From PALSA-505 sp036267135 (GTDB lineage: Bacteria; Actinomycetota; Actinomycetes; Streptosporangiales; Streptosporangiaceae): DNA of 64,000 nt. The position numbers and the translations under genes were made by a program. Location of the stretch: NCBI GenBank assembly GCA_036267135.1, contig DATAWQ010000068.1, positions 48,678 to 112,677 of the forward strand. Reading direction: 5' to 3'. Below the pieces are notes generated by a model that saw only the letters and a list, made by a program, of their open reading frames with translations, did not search any database and was not told where the DNA came from. Shown here one piece after another: positions 16,715 through 26,300 of the stretch; position 1 is the stretch's first letter; each line of letters opens with the position of its first letter.

Positions 16715-17530
16715 TTACCCCGGCTGGCCGGGCAGGCGGGCGGCGATGCCGTCGAGCACGCACCGCAGGCCGAACTCGAACCGCGCGTCCCTGGTCTCGG
16801 CCGAATCGGGGTCGATGCCTTCTTCGTACATCCGCGTGAAGTGCGGGAACCGGCCAGTGCCCCTGAGCTTCTGCACGTGGTCGTGGACGATCTTGTGAAG
16901 ATCGTCCTCGGTCAGGCCGCCCGCCGCCTCCCGGTCGCGGCGTTCCACCCCCATCTCCCTGAACTCGCGGAGCACCGCGCCCATGACGTAGGTGGCGAGC
17001 GTGCCCAGCACGTTCAGCGCGGTCACCATGTCCAGGCCCAGACTGTCGATCGTGGCCAGGGACCGTTCCAGGTTGCGCAGCGTGTTCGGGCCGAGCGGGG
17101 GGCGGCCGCCGATGAAGTCCATCAGCCACTCGTGCCGGCGCAGCGCGGTGCGCTGGGTCCAGGCCGCCGCGGTCAGGTCGGTTCGCCAGTCCCCGGTCAC
17201 CGGCGGGAACTCCTCCTCGCCCTCCACGGCGTCGAGCATGAAGTCGAGCAGTTCGTCCTTGGACGAGACGTGCCAGTACAGCGACATGGCACCCGCGTTC
17301 AGCTCCCTGGCGATGCGGCGCATGCTGATCGCCTGCGCGCCCTCGGCGTCGGCCACCTTGATGGCGGTCTTGACGATCTCGTCGCGGGACAGTGAGCGGA
17401 CCCGCCGCGGGGCCTGGTGGCCGTGGTCCTGCATGTCCTTGATGCGCTGGTTGGCGCGCTGCTCACGACGGTCGCGGCCGAGATTGCGGCGGTCGAAGAT
17501 CGACCACAGTTCCTCGTCGTCGAGTTCCAT
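16715..17530 (-). CDS. TetR-family repressor
   Basis: 271 aa. The DNA-binding domain (about residues 45-95) reads LSRDEIVKTAIKVADAEGAQAISMRRIARELNAGAMSLYWHVSSKDELLDFMLD, a textbook TetR helix-turn-helix. The C-terminal ligand domain resembles the TetR_C_33 type common beside DrrAB exporters. It is divergent from the ABC exporter genes, with a perfect palindrome in the shared region, so it most likely represses the exporter and itself and is released by the exported compound. The N-terminal ~40 residues before the domain are charged and longer than usual. Confidence 0.94.
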   Translation of the reverse strand: MELDDEELWSIFDRRNLGRDRREQRANQRIKDMQDHGHQAPRRVRSLSRDEIVKTAIKVADAEGAQAISMRRIARELNAGAMSLYWHVSSKDELLDFMLDAVEGEEEFPPVTGDWRTDLTAAAWTQRTALRRHEWLMDFIGGRPPLGPNTLRNLERSLATIDSLGLDMVTALNVLGTLATYVMGAVLREFREMGVERRDREAAGGLTEDDLHKIVHDHVQKLRGTGRFPHFTRMYEEGIDPDSAETRDARFEFGLRCVLDGIAARLPGQPG

Positions 17531-17615
17531 GCGCGCTCCCTTCGCAGAGACCAGACCGGGGGCTGGCCAGACCGGACCTGCTGGACCGGCCGGCCGCAGA
17601 CCACGCTATAACCGG

Positions 17616-17645
17616 TTGCCTTCTCGTACAGTGTACTGCTAACGT
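17616..17645 (+). promoter_or_regulatory. Candidate promoter of the ABC exporter operon
   Basis: A -35-like TTGCCT (17616-17621) and a -10-like TAACGT (17640-17645) are separated by 18 bp, ending within the palindrome that begins at 17643. A repressor on the palindrome would block this promoter. Match quality is moderate. Confidence 0.4.
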
Positions 17646-17672
17646 ACGGCGTACGACATGGTACGCCGTACG
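17643..17672. promoter_or_regulatory. Perfect inverted repeat, likely TetR operator
   Basis: Arms CGTACGGCGTAC and GTACGCCGTACG are exact reverse complements (12 bp) around a 6-bp centre GACATG. It lies between the divergent tetR and exporter genes, 28 bp upstream of the exporter start. The size and symmetry fit a TetR dimer or double-dimer site. Confidence 0.85.
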
Positions 17673-17699
17673 AGAAAAAAACAACCGTGGGGAGAAATC

Positions 17700-18731
17700 A
17701 TGGGAGACACCCTCGCCATCGAGGCCACGGGTCTGACCAAGCGGTTCGGGAAGACCAACGCGCTGGCCGGGCTCGACCTGCGGGTCCCGCAGGGCAGCGT
17801 CTACGGGGTGCTCGGGCCGAACGGCGCGGGCAAGACCACCGCGGTGCGCGTGCTGGCCACGCTGCTGCGCCCGGACAGCGGATCGGCCCGGGTGCTGGGC
17901 GCCGACGTGGTGGCCGACGCGCCGCGGGTACGCCAGAGCATCGGGCTGACCGGGCAGTACGCGGCGCTGGACAACTACCTGACCGGGCGGGCCAACCTGG
18001 TCATGATCGGCGAGCTGAGCCGGATGACCCGGCGGGAGGCCAAGCGGCGGGCCGACGAGCTGCTCGAGCAGTTCGACCTGACCGCGGCGTCCGGCCGCTC
18101 CGTGAAGACGTACTCGGGCGGCATGCAGCGCCGGCTCGACCTGGCCGCGAGCCTGATCGCCCGGCCCGATCTGGTGTTCCTGGACGAGCCGACCACCGGC
18201 CTGGACCCGCGCAGCCGCAACATGCTGTGGGACATGATCCGCGAGCTGGCCGCCGAGGGCAAAACCCTGCTGCTGACCACCCAGTACCTGGAGGAGGCCG
18301 ATCAGCTCGCCGACCGGATCGCGGTCGTGGACGCCGGCCAGGTGATCGCCGAGGGAACAGCCGACGAACTCAAGTCGATGGTGGGCGGCGAGGCCATCGA
18401 GGTCACGCTGATGCCGGGCGCCGACCTGGCCGCCGCGGCCGCCGCGGTCCAGGCCCACGCCACCGGCCCGGTCGAGGCGAACACGCCGCAGCGGAAGCTG
18501 ACCGCGCCGGTTTCGGCCACCGGCGGGATGGCGACGGCCCTGGTGCGCACGCTGGACCGGGCCGGCGTCCGGGTGGACTCGCTCACCGTGCGCCGCCCCT
18601 CGCTGAACGACGTGTTCCTCAAGCTCACCGGGCACGCAGCCGAGCCCGACGAGGCCGACGAGGCCGACGAGGCCGACGAGGCCGATGCCGACCCGCAAAC
18701 CGATCGTGACCTGGAAGGAGCCGTGGCATGA
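17700..18731 (+). CDS. DrrA-type ABC exporter ATPase
   Basis: 343 aa from ATG at 17700, preceded by GGGGAG. An in-frame ATG at 17658 lies inside the operator and has no ribosome site. Walker A is GPNGAGKTT, the signature is YSGGMQRRLDLA, Walker B is LVFLDEPTTGLDP, and the H-loop region is LLLTTQYLEEADQLADR. The C-terminal ~80 residues match the DrrA-type extension (LTVRRPSLNDVFLKLTGH). These ATPases drive export of antibiotics or other small molecules with a DrrB permease. The tail carries an Ala-Asp-Glu repeat. The stop overlaps the next start (ATGA). Confidence 0.95.
   Translation: MGDTLAIEATGLTKRFGKTNALAGLDLRVPQGSVYGVLGPNGAGKTTAVRVLATLLRPDSGSARVLGADVVADAPRVRQSIGLTGQYAALDNYLTGRANLVMIGELSRMTRREAKRRADELLEQFDLTAASGRSVKTYSGGMQRRLDLAASLIARPDLVFLDEPTTGLDPRSRNMLWDMIRELAAEGKTLLLTTQYLEEADQLADRIAVVDAGQVIAEGTADELKSMVGGEAIEVTLMPGADLAAAAAAVQAHATGPVEANTPQRKLTAPVSATGGMATALVRTLDRAGVRVDSLTVRRPSLNDVFLKLTGHAAEPDEADEADEADEADADPQTDRDLEGAVA
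18651..18686. repeat. 9-bp tandem repeat in exporter ATPase tail
   Basis: Four copies of GAGGCCGA(C/T) in frame, encoding repeated Glu-Ala-Asp at the end of the ATPase. It lies after the last conserved residue and is not expected in the family. Confidence 0.85.
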
Positions 18732-19579
18732 CCGCCACCACCATCACGCTGTCCCCCGAGCCGGCCACCAGGCCCCGGCGATCCTCGCTGGCCTGGACCA
18801 TCAACGACGTGATCGTGCTGACCCGGCGGAGCCTCGCGCGCATCGCCAGGGAGCCCGAGTCGCTGATGGACGTCACCGTCATGCCGGTGGTGTTCGTGCT
18901 GCTGTTCGCCTACGTGTTCGGCAGCGCGATTCACATCCCCGGCGGCGGCAACTACCACGAGTACCTGATCGGCGGAATGCTCGGCATGGGGCTGGCGGGC
19001 ACCGCGCCCGGCACCGCGGTCGGGCTGGTCACCGACATGAGCACCGGCCTGATCGACCGGTTCAAGTCGCTGCCCATGTCACGGGCCGCGGTGCTGGCCG
19101 GGCGCAGTATCGCCGACGTCCTCACCCAGGTGATCGGGCTGGTCGTGGTGATCGGGGTCGGCCTGATCATCGGCTGGCGGGTGCACACCGGGCCGGCCGA
19201 CGTCGCCGCCGCGCTGGGACTGTCCCTGCTGATGGGCTACGCGTTCACCTGGATAGGCGCCTGCATAGGCATGTTCCTGCGCAGCCCGGAGGCAGCTCAG
19301 GCGACCGGGTTCATCGGGTTCCTGCCGCTCACGTTCATCTCCAACGCGTTCGTGCCGACGCAGGGGATGCCGGGCTGGCTGCAGGCGTTCGCGAACTGGA
19401 ACCCGCTGAGCGCCTTGGCCGCCTCGTGCAGGCACCTGTTCGGCAACCCGAACCCGGCCGCGATGGTGCACGCCTGGCCGATGCAGCACCCCGAGCTGAC
19501 CGTAGTGCTCTGGTCGGTGGCGCTCATCGCGGTGTTCGCCCCGCTGAGCGTCCGGCTCTACCGGCGCAAGGCGCTCTAG
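18728..19579 (+). CDS. DrrB-type ABC-2 permease
   Basis: 283 aa, the usual length for DrrB. Five to six membrane segments can be seen: VTVMPVVFVLLFAYVFG, MLGMGLAGTAPGTAVG, VIGLVVVIGVGLIIGW, AALGLSLLMGYAFTWIGACIGMF, ATGFIGFLPLTFISNAF and LTVVLWSVALIAVFAPL. The conserved SNAFVPTQGMPGWLQAFANWNPLSALAASCRHLFGNP segment is typical. It is translationally coupled to the ATPase. It likely exports the NRPS product or confers self-resistance. Confidence 0.95.
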   Translation: MTATTITLSPEPATRPRRSSLAWTINDVIVLTRRSLARIAREPESLMDVTVMPVVFVLLFAYVFGSAIHIPGGGNYHEYLIGGMLGMGLAGTAPGTAVGLVTDMSTGLIDRFKSLPMSRAAVLAGRSIADVLTQVIGLVVVIGVGLIIGWRVHTGPADVAAALGLSLLMGYAFTWIGACIGMFLRSPEAAQATGFIGFLPLTFISNAFVPTQGMPGWLQAFANWNPLSALAASCRHLFGNPNPAAMVHAWPMQHPELTVVLWSVALIAVFAPLSVRLYRRKAL

Positions 19580-19651
19580 CGCGCTGTCCCACTGCTCACT
19601 CTGCGGACCGGCCCGGATCTGGCCCCATTTTCGTGAAAGCCCTGGTGGTGT

Positions 19652-20140
19652 TCAGTGGCGGGCGGTGAGCAGGGCTCGTCGCCCTGGAGCCCGCTGAGCG
19701 CGTCGGCGATCGGGATCGTTCCCGGTTCGGCCACCACGATGCCGGGTGCCAAGGGTGAAGGCGAGCAGATCCCGTAGCGTTATCGGGCGCTTCGCCGGGA
19801 CGGTCTCATCGAGCGGCCTGCTCGGATCGGCGAGCACGGACATGTCCGCCAGCTCCGGAGGAACTCGTCGACCGGGTCGTCGAGGCGCAGCGTGCCGTCC
19901 TCGATGAGCGTCATCGCGCAGGCGGCGACGATCGGCTTCGTCATCAAGCCAGTGCGGCAGATCGTGTCGGCGGCCATCGGCGTCCCCGAACCCTCGCCCG
20001 CGAAGGCCAGATTCGATATGGACCTCGCCGCGGCCGGCGACGACGGCGACCGCACCCGGGACGAAGCCGGCGTCGAGGTGACGAGAGCACGTCCCGCACG
20101 CGGGTCGGCCGTTTTCAACAAGAAGCCACCGCTGGTCACA
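19652..20140 (-). pseudogene. Decayed serine beta-lactamase-like hydrolase fragment
   Basis: Homology to class C beta-lactamase/esterase proteins is spread over two frames. One frame has GFVPGAVAVVAGRG and later ELADMSVLADPSRPLDE followed by PITLRDLLAFTLG. The other frame has NLAFAGEGSGTPMAADTICRTGLMTKPIVAACAMTLIEDGTLRLDDPVDEFL, which includes a degraded SMTK active-site motif (GLMTK). At least two frameshifts separate the blocks and the C-terminal half is missing. The catalytic serine is replaced by glycine in what remains. Not functional. Confidence 0.8.
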
Positions 20141-20259
20141 CTCTCTCCTCCTCCTCAGCTCGCCTTGCTCGAACGCTATATCGGTAAAGAGGCCCGGAAC
20201 GAGCGCGAGCATCCGGCGGGTGTGCCCGCCGGATGCTCGCAGGGATCTGATTCGCGGCT

Positions 20260-22464
20260 TTAGCCGGCGACCTTGTGGTAAAGGTTCTGGTCGGTGCCGA
20301 CGCCGATCAGGTCGATCCGGTTGGAGCCCCATGACACGGCAGCCAAGTCGGAAACGAGTATCCCTCCTTGCGATTCCCAGCCGCTCCAGCTAGAGCCGTT
20401 CCACGCGTTATGCCAGGCGGCGTTGTCGCCGCCCCGGATGAAGACGTCCAGCCGGCCCGGCCCCCAGGAAGATACCGTCGGCGAGGCGCCGGATGCTACG
20501 CCCGGCGGCGGCGCGGAGAGCTCTTTCACCCAGCCGCTCCAGCTGCTCCCGTTCCACGTGTCCTCATACAGGTTCTGGTCGGTGCCGACCCCGAACAGGT
20601 CAATCGTGCCGGTGGGGGAGGTGGCGGTCGGGGTGGGGGAAACGGCGGCCGGGTTGCCCAGGACGTCTCCGCCGAGCGACTCCCAGCCGAGCCAGCCGTA
20701 GCCGTCGTTGAAGTCGCACCAGATGGCGTTGTCGGTGCCGCGGATGAACACCTCCAGCTGGCCGGACCCCGAGGAGGAGACCGTCGGCGAGGCGCCGGAT
20801 GCTACGCCCGGCGGCGGAGCGCCGATGTCGCTAAACCAGCCGCTCCAGACTCTCCCGTCCCAGAACTTGTGATAGATATTCCCGTCGGTGCCGACGCCGA
20901 ACAGGTCAATCTGGTCAGGTGCGTAGGAGACGGCGGTCGGGTTGCCCAGGACGTCTCCGCCGAGCGATTGCCAGCCGCTCCAGACGAAGCCGTTGTATGA
21001 GTTGTGCCAGATGGCACTGTCGCCGCCGCGGACGAATACGTCCAGCCGGCCCGGCCCCCAGGAGGAGATCGCCGGCGAGGCGCCGGATGCTACGCCCGGC
21101 GGCGGTGCGCCGATCTCGTTGACCCAAGAGGACCACTGGGGAAAATCGGTGAACGCGCTTACGCCGTCCGGCGTGCCCCAGCCGGTAGGGCCGTCGTAGC
21201 CGGTTCCAGCGTTGCACAGGTAATCCGGGCACAAGCCGTTGCTGCCTGTGGTGATGTCGTACAGGTCGTTGGTGTGAGCGTAGACATAGGACGACGGGTA
21301 AGTGTTCGGGGTGGGGGTCCCGGCCAGGGCGTAGGTGGCCGCGACGATCGGGGAAGCGGCGCTGGTGCCGCCCTCAGGGATCCAGCCGATGCCGCTGAAG
21401 CTGTCGTAGACGGCGACGCCGGGCTTGGGGTTGGCGTCCGCGGCTACATCGTTGTCGCTGCGGTACGTGCAGTCGGAGTCGGTTTGCCAGGACGGCTTGG
21501 CCTCATAGCCTGAGCAGCCCGATCCGGTGCCCTCGCCGAGGCCCTCACCGCCGCTCTGGCTGCTGCCCCAGACGCTCTCCGACCAGCCGCGGGAGGTCCC
21601 CGGAATCTTTGCCAGCGAGGTGCCGCCGACAGCCGTGACATACCGCGAGGATGCCGGGTAAGCCACGCCGTAGCCGCTGTCGCCGCTCGCGGCGGTTATC
21701 ACGACGCCGGGGTGGTCGTAGTAGCTGGTGTCGTAGCTACTGTCCGAGGACGACTCAGGCTCGCCGAAGCTGGCAGAGACGAACCTGGCGCCTTGGGCGA
21801 CCGCGGTGTTGACCGCAGTGCCCAGGTCGCTGTCCGCAACGCTGTTCGCCTCGACCAGCAAGATGTGGCAATTGGGACAGATCGCCGACACCATGTCCAC
21901 GTCGAGCGACTCTTCCTCGTCCCATCTGTCGCTGGCTGTTCCGGCGCTGCCTGCCGCGGCGGGCAGCGGGCTGGCCTCGCCGACCTGGTTGACCTTGGTG
22001 AAGCAGCCGCTGTCGCAGGGGGGCAGGCCATAGGCCGACCTGTAGGTGTCCAGGTCGGCCTGGATGTCCGGGTCGTCGTAGGCGTCCACTATCGCGACCG
22101 TCTCGCCGCCGCCGGCGGTCGCGGAGGGCAGGTTATAGGCGCTTTGCAGATCCGCAGGCCCGAAGCCCGTCCTGGTCGGGGCGACATCGGGCCGGTCAGC
22201 CGGCTGCAGATGGGGCCGCAGGTCGACGGGGACCAGCGACATGCAGGTCATCCGGTGCTTGGTGGCCGGCGCGCACACGTGCCGGTAACGCACCTTGCCC
22301 GGCCCGTCCGCAGCGGCCCTGGCCGCCTGGCTGGCCTGAGCGACCGGGGTGACTGATGTCACCAGTACGGTCACCAGCGCGAGCAGTAGTCCGGCGGCAG
22401 CCTTCCTGGCCGGGAGCCGGCCGGCAAGGTTGCGCCGGATGAAATACCGCAACATGTTAAGCAC
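20260..22464 (-). CDS. Secreted sedolisin (S53) protease with lectin-like beta-propeller
   Basis: 734 aa. A signal-like hydrophobic segment lies at residues 22-43. The catalytic domain (about 95-435) shows the sedolisin elements: Glu184 and Asp188 in EESLDVD, the oxyanion aspartate in SGDSGYG (Asp262) and the nucleophile in GGTSAASP (Ser368). From about 440 to the end there are about six repeats of the form GRLDVFVRGGDSAIWHN...WSGWxSLGG, the DUF346/PLL lectin-like propeller pattern. The propeller probably binds glycans and targets the protease to surfaces. Only ~95 residues precede the catalytic domain, so a classical large pro-domain is absent. Single gene, no operon. Confidence 0.9.
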   Translation of the reverse strand: MLNMLRYFIRRNLAGRLPARKAAAGLLLALVTVLVTSVTPVAQASQAARAAADGPGKVRYRHVCAPATKHRMTCMSLVPVDLRPHLQPADRPDVAPTRTGFGPADLQSAYNLPSATAGGGETVAIVDAYDDPDIQADLDTYRSAYGLPPCDSGCFTKVNQVGEASPLPAAAGSAGTASDRWDEEESLDVDMVSAICPNCHILLVEANSVADSDLGTAVNTAVAQGARFVSASFGEPESSSDSSYDTSYYDHPGVVITAASGDSGYGVAYPASSRYVTAVGGTSLAKIPGTSRGWSESVWGSSQSGGEGLGEGTGSGCSGYEAKPSWQTDSDCTYRSDNDVAADANPKPGVAVYDSFSGIGWIPEGGTSAASPIVAATYALAGTPTPNTYPSSYVYAHTNDLYDITTGSNGLCPDYLCNAGTGYDGPTGWGTPDGVSAFTDFPQWSSWVNEIGAPPPGVASGASPAISSWGPGRLDVFVRGGDSAIWHNSYNGFVWSGWQSLGGDVLGNPTAVSYAPDQIDLFGVGTDGNIYHKFWDGRVWSGWFSDIGAPPPGVASGASPTVSSSGSGQLEVFIRGTDNAIWCDFNDGYGWLGWESLGGDVLGNPAAVSPTPTATSPTGTIDLFGVGTDQNLYEDTWNGSSWSGWVKELSAPPPGVASGASPTVSSWGPGRLDVFIRGGDNAAWHNAWNGSSWSGWESQGGILVSDLAAVSWGSNRIDLIGVGTDQNLYHKVAG

Positions 22465-22882
22465 TCTCCCCGTGGGTCGGTCGGAATCACTTGATGTATA
22501 CCGATTCTTCCTAGGTGATCTAGCATCGCCTGCGGGGAACCCCCATGGACCGCGCTTTCCGCAGCCAGTCCAGATCCGTCCATATCCTGGCCAGATCAGT
22601 CCAAGCCGTTTGGCGATATAAAGGTGGCGAGTTAGCCGTGTGTCAAAGCATTGCGGAAGCCGTTTCGCGGGCAGGCGATGTTTCGACCGCTTGGGGGTCC
22701 GCCTAAATTAACAACCACTGCCGGCCCGGCGCTTAGCGCCCGCAGGGGACCAGCTGAGGCCGTGTGGCCCCGGATGGCCCCCAGGGTGCTCGAAAACAGT
22801 CGGGACGGCCGGATTCGAAATGGCAATCAATCGCAAGCGCTGACGAATTCATGTATGTAGAGATGGATGGCAGGTTCATCGT
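22465..22882. other. Intergenic region upstream of the sedolisin
   Basis: About 420 bp, AT-richer near 22490-22640, likely holding the minus-strand promoter of the protease gene. No conserved coding signal, tRNA or repeat array seen. Confidence 0.5.
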
Positions 22883-23210
22883 CAGGGCCTCGGCATAGTG
22901 GGGTTATGTCCGTTTGGTCATGAGGGGCTGAGCCCGGGCGTGGCCAGGGTCCGGGTGGCGTCGCGGGCGTGGTAGCGGCAGGCGGCGGCGATGCTGGGAT
23001 GGCCGGCGGGTTTGAGGATCGCGATGCTCAGGTTGCGCAGGGCGGCCATGACCTGGGGGCCGCTGCCGGTGCGGATCTGGGAGGCGTCCTCGCCGAGGGT
23101 GACGTCACGGACCTTCTCCAGTGCCTCGATGCCCCAGTGCCCGCGCATCCAGGTGGTGGCTTCGCGGGTGAGGCCCGGCCACGAATGTGCGCCGGGCCGG
23201 TCCGCGCTTG
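22883..23210 (-). pseudogene. ISAs1-family transposase remnant
   Basis: The minus-strand translation ending at 22918 reads REATTWMRGHWGIEALEKVRDVTLGEDASQ, then RTGSGPQVMAALRNLSIAILK and CRYHARDATRTLATPG. This is the conserved C-terminal end of ISAs1 (COG5433) transposases: the RGHWxIE glutamate of the DDE triad, VRDVTxGEDASQ, and HxARDATRxLATLG. The N-terminal three quarters are missing. CAGGGCC at 22883 resembles an ISAs1 terminal repeat and may mark the right end. It ends just before NRPS3. Confidence 0.82.
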
Positions 23211-23238
23211 ATGATGAACTGTGCGTGATTACGTAACT

Positions 23239-23260
23239 GTGTGCGCTCAAACGCGCACAC
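23239..23260. repeat. Inverted repeat upstream of third NRPS
   Basis: Arms GTGTGCG and CGCACAC (7 bp) around an 8-bp loop, about 90 bp before the likely NRPS start. It could be an operator or RNA hairpin; no T-tract follows. Confidence 0.45.
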
Positions 23261-23349
23261 AGACGTGCGTCCGCGGATGCGCACAGGCGGAAGAAGATTC
23301 CGGACCTGGTACAGAGACTGGGCTCAAGACCGGAAATTCGGACGACCTG

Positions 23350-26300
23350 ATGACGATGGCGGAAATGCTGACAAAACGCTCGGTTGACAGCCTGATATCC
23401 GAGGATCGCGACGGCGGGATCGCGCTGGTGCACGCGCGGGGACAGCTGCGCTACCCCGAGCTCGTGGCGGCGGCCGACCGGTGCGCGGCGGCGCTCGCGG
23501 AGGCCGGCGCCGGGCCCGGCGCGCTGGTCCCGGTGCTGCTGCCGCGCGGCCCCGAGCTGATCGCGGTGCTGATCGGCATCGGCCGGCTGGGGGCGGGTTA
23601 CGCGGCGCTCGATCCCCGGTGGCCGGACGAGCGGATACGGCAGCTCTGCTCGATGCTGCGGCCACCCGTGGTGGTCACCGGCGAGCCGTCGCGGGCCGGC
23701 CAGCCCACGTGGAACCCCGCGGGCCTGCTGAGCCCCGGCGCCGCGACGCACCCGCCGGCCAGGGTCCAGGTACCCGGCGACGCCGTGGGCTGCGTGTTCT
23801 TCACATCCGGCTCGACCGGGACGCCGAAGGCGATCCCGGCCACCCGCCGCGCGATCACCGGGCTGCTCCAGCCGGGGGCCATGCCGCTGCGGCTCGGCCG
23901 GTCCACGGTGATGACGGTGGCCGCACCGGCCCCGTGGGACGCGTTCGCGCTGGAGCTGTGGGGGCCACTGCGGAACGGGGGCACCTGCCTGCTGGTGGAG
24001 GGTGACTACCTGAGCCCGGCCGAGCTCAGGGAGAACGTCGCGAAGCACGGGCAGAACACGGTGTGGCTCACGAGCTCTCTGTTCAGCCTGTTCGTCGAGG
24101 AAGACATCGGCGCGTTCGACGGCATCACCCAGGTGGTGACCGGCGGGGAACGGCTGTCGCCCGGGCACGCGAAGGAATTCCTGCTGGCCCATCCCGGCGC
24201 CCGGCTGTTCAACGGCTACGGTCCGGCCGAGAACTGCGTCTTCGCCACGATGCACCCGGTGACCGCCGACGACTGCGGCCTGGCGGCCGGTATCCCGATC
24301 GGCAAGCCGGTCGGCGACACCGAGGTCCTCATACTCGACGGCGAGCGGGCCTGCGGGCCCGGCGAGCTGGGCGAGATCTGCCTGGCCGGCCCCAGGCTCG
24401 CGCCGGGCTACCTCGGCGACGAAGAGCTGACCCGGCGGGTGTTCGTCACCCTCGGCCGCGGCGGGCGGCCGACCCGGATCTACCGGACCGGCGACCTGGG
24501 CTGGCAGGACGAGACCGGCCGGTATCACTTCCACGGGCGGGCCGACCGTCAGGTGAAGCTGCGTGGGCACCGGGTCGAGCCCGCCGAGATCGAGCGGCAG
24601 GTGGCTGCGCACCCGGCGATCGCCCGCTGCGTGGTCGTTCCCGCGGCCGGCCCCGGCGGCACGGTGACCGAACTGGTCGCCTGCTACCAGGCCAGGAGCG
24701 ATGTATCCGGCGCCGACCTGTGCGGCTTTCTGCAGCGCCGGCTGCCCGGCTACCTGGTGCCCGAGCGGTGGCTGCCGGTGGACCGGATCCCGATGCTCCC
24801 CAACGGCAAGGCCGACCTCGACGAAATCCGCGCGCGAGCCGGCCAAGCCCAGCAGGCGGAGCAGGCCGAACGGGTGGTGCTGGCCGAGCGACCGCCGGGC
24901 CAGCACAGGACAGACACCGACCCGGTGCTGGACGACCCAGTGCTGGCCGACCCAGTGCTGGCCGACCCAGTGCTGGCCGACCCAGTGCTGGCCGCGCTGC
25001 GCGGCCTGGTGGACGAGAGCACCGGGCTTGGGGCGATGCCACCCGATGCCTCGCTCGTCGCGGCCGGGGCCAACTCCCTGCAGCTCATCAGGCTGTGCCT
25101 GCGGGCCGCACGGCGGTGGCGGGTGCGGGTCGAACCGGCCGAGTTCTTCGGACGGCCCACGCTTGGCCACCTCGCCACCCTGGTCCGGCGGGCGGCCCAG
25201 CCGCAGCCGACACAGTCCCGGCCTGCCCAGCCGCAGCAGGCCCAGCCACGTCTGGAACGCGAGGACGGGCTACGGTCTGGGCACCCGCTCAACGCGGTGG
25301 CGTCCGCTTTCCTGCTCACCGAGGCGGTGGACCCGGCCAACCGGCACGCGTGGCACTGCGCGCTGGTCTGGCGCATCGACGGCCCGGTGGACGAGGGTGC
25401 GCTGCGGCGCGCCGTGGAGTGCGTGCACCGGCGCCATCCGGCGCTGCACGCCAGGTACGACACGACGCCGCCGTTCCGGTCGGCCTGGACCGAGCCGCCC
25501 ACGAGCCCGGAGTTCACCGTCCTGGCGGGCCAGGACGCCGACGAGGCCTACGCCAGGCTCGACCGGGTGCTGCACGCCCCGTTCCGGCTCGATCGGGGCC
25601 CGGCCTGGCGGGCCGCGCTGGCCAGGGTGGGCGGCGCGGACGTGGCCATGCTCGGCGTCTGCGTGCACCACGTCGCGTTCGACGGCTGGTCGGAGCGCGT
25701 GCTGGTGCGCGATCTGGCCGCGGCGTACGCCGGCCAGCTCTCCGGCGCGCCCACCCTAGGACGCTGGTACGCCGAGCCGTTGCCCTGGCCCCTGGATGAT
25801 CCCGCCGCCGGCCCGGACACCGAGCGGCAGCGGCGGATGCTCGCGGCCGAACTGGACGGCACACCCGCCCTGGTCTTCCCCGCACCTCCCGCCGGGCTCG
25901 TGGCCGGCCCCTGGTCCGCGGCAGGCACCTGGTCCGCGGCAGGCATAGGGCTCGCCGCCGACGCCTGGTCCGCGGCCGACAGCGGGGCCGGGGCGGGAGC
26001 CGGGCCGGACGGGCCGACCGGGGTGATCGTCCGCACGCTCGACGCCGGGCAGGCCCGCGACTGTCACGCGCTGGCCCGCGAGCACGCGACCACGCCGTTC
26101 GTCGTCGGGCTGGCGGGTTACGCGGCGGCGGCGGCCAAGCTGACCGGCCTGACCGACTTCCCGGTGACCGCCCCGGTGGCGCAGCGCGGTGCGGACACCG
26201 AGGACGCGGTCGGCTGCCTGCTCAACCTGCTGTGCCTGCGGCTGCGGCTGCCTGACGCCTCGGGCGATCCACTGGCCGCCATCGCCGCCGCCACCAGGGC

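Noticed and set aside
23221..23349. GTG start of NRPS3 at 23221
   Set aside because: The ~43 extra residues are Cys/Arg/Thr-rich and unlike an NRPS N-terminus; the ATG at 23350 fits the domain.
22918..25170. Minus-strand 750-codon frame covering most of NRPS3
   Set aside because: Its last part is the ISAs1 remnant; the rest is antisense to the NRPS and not protein-like.
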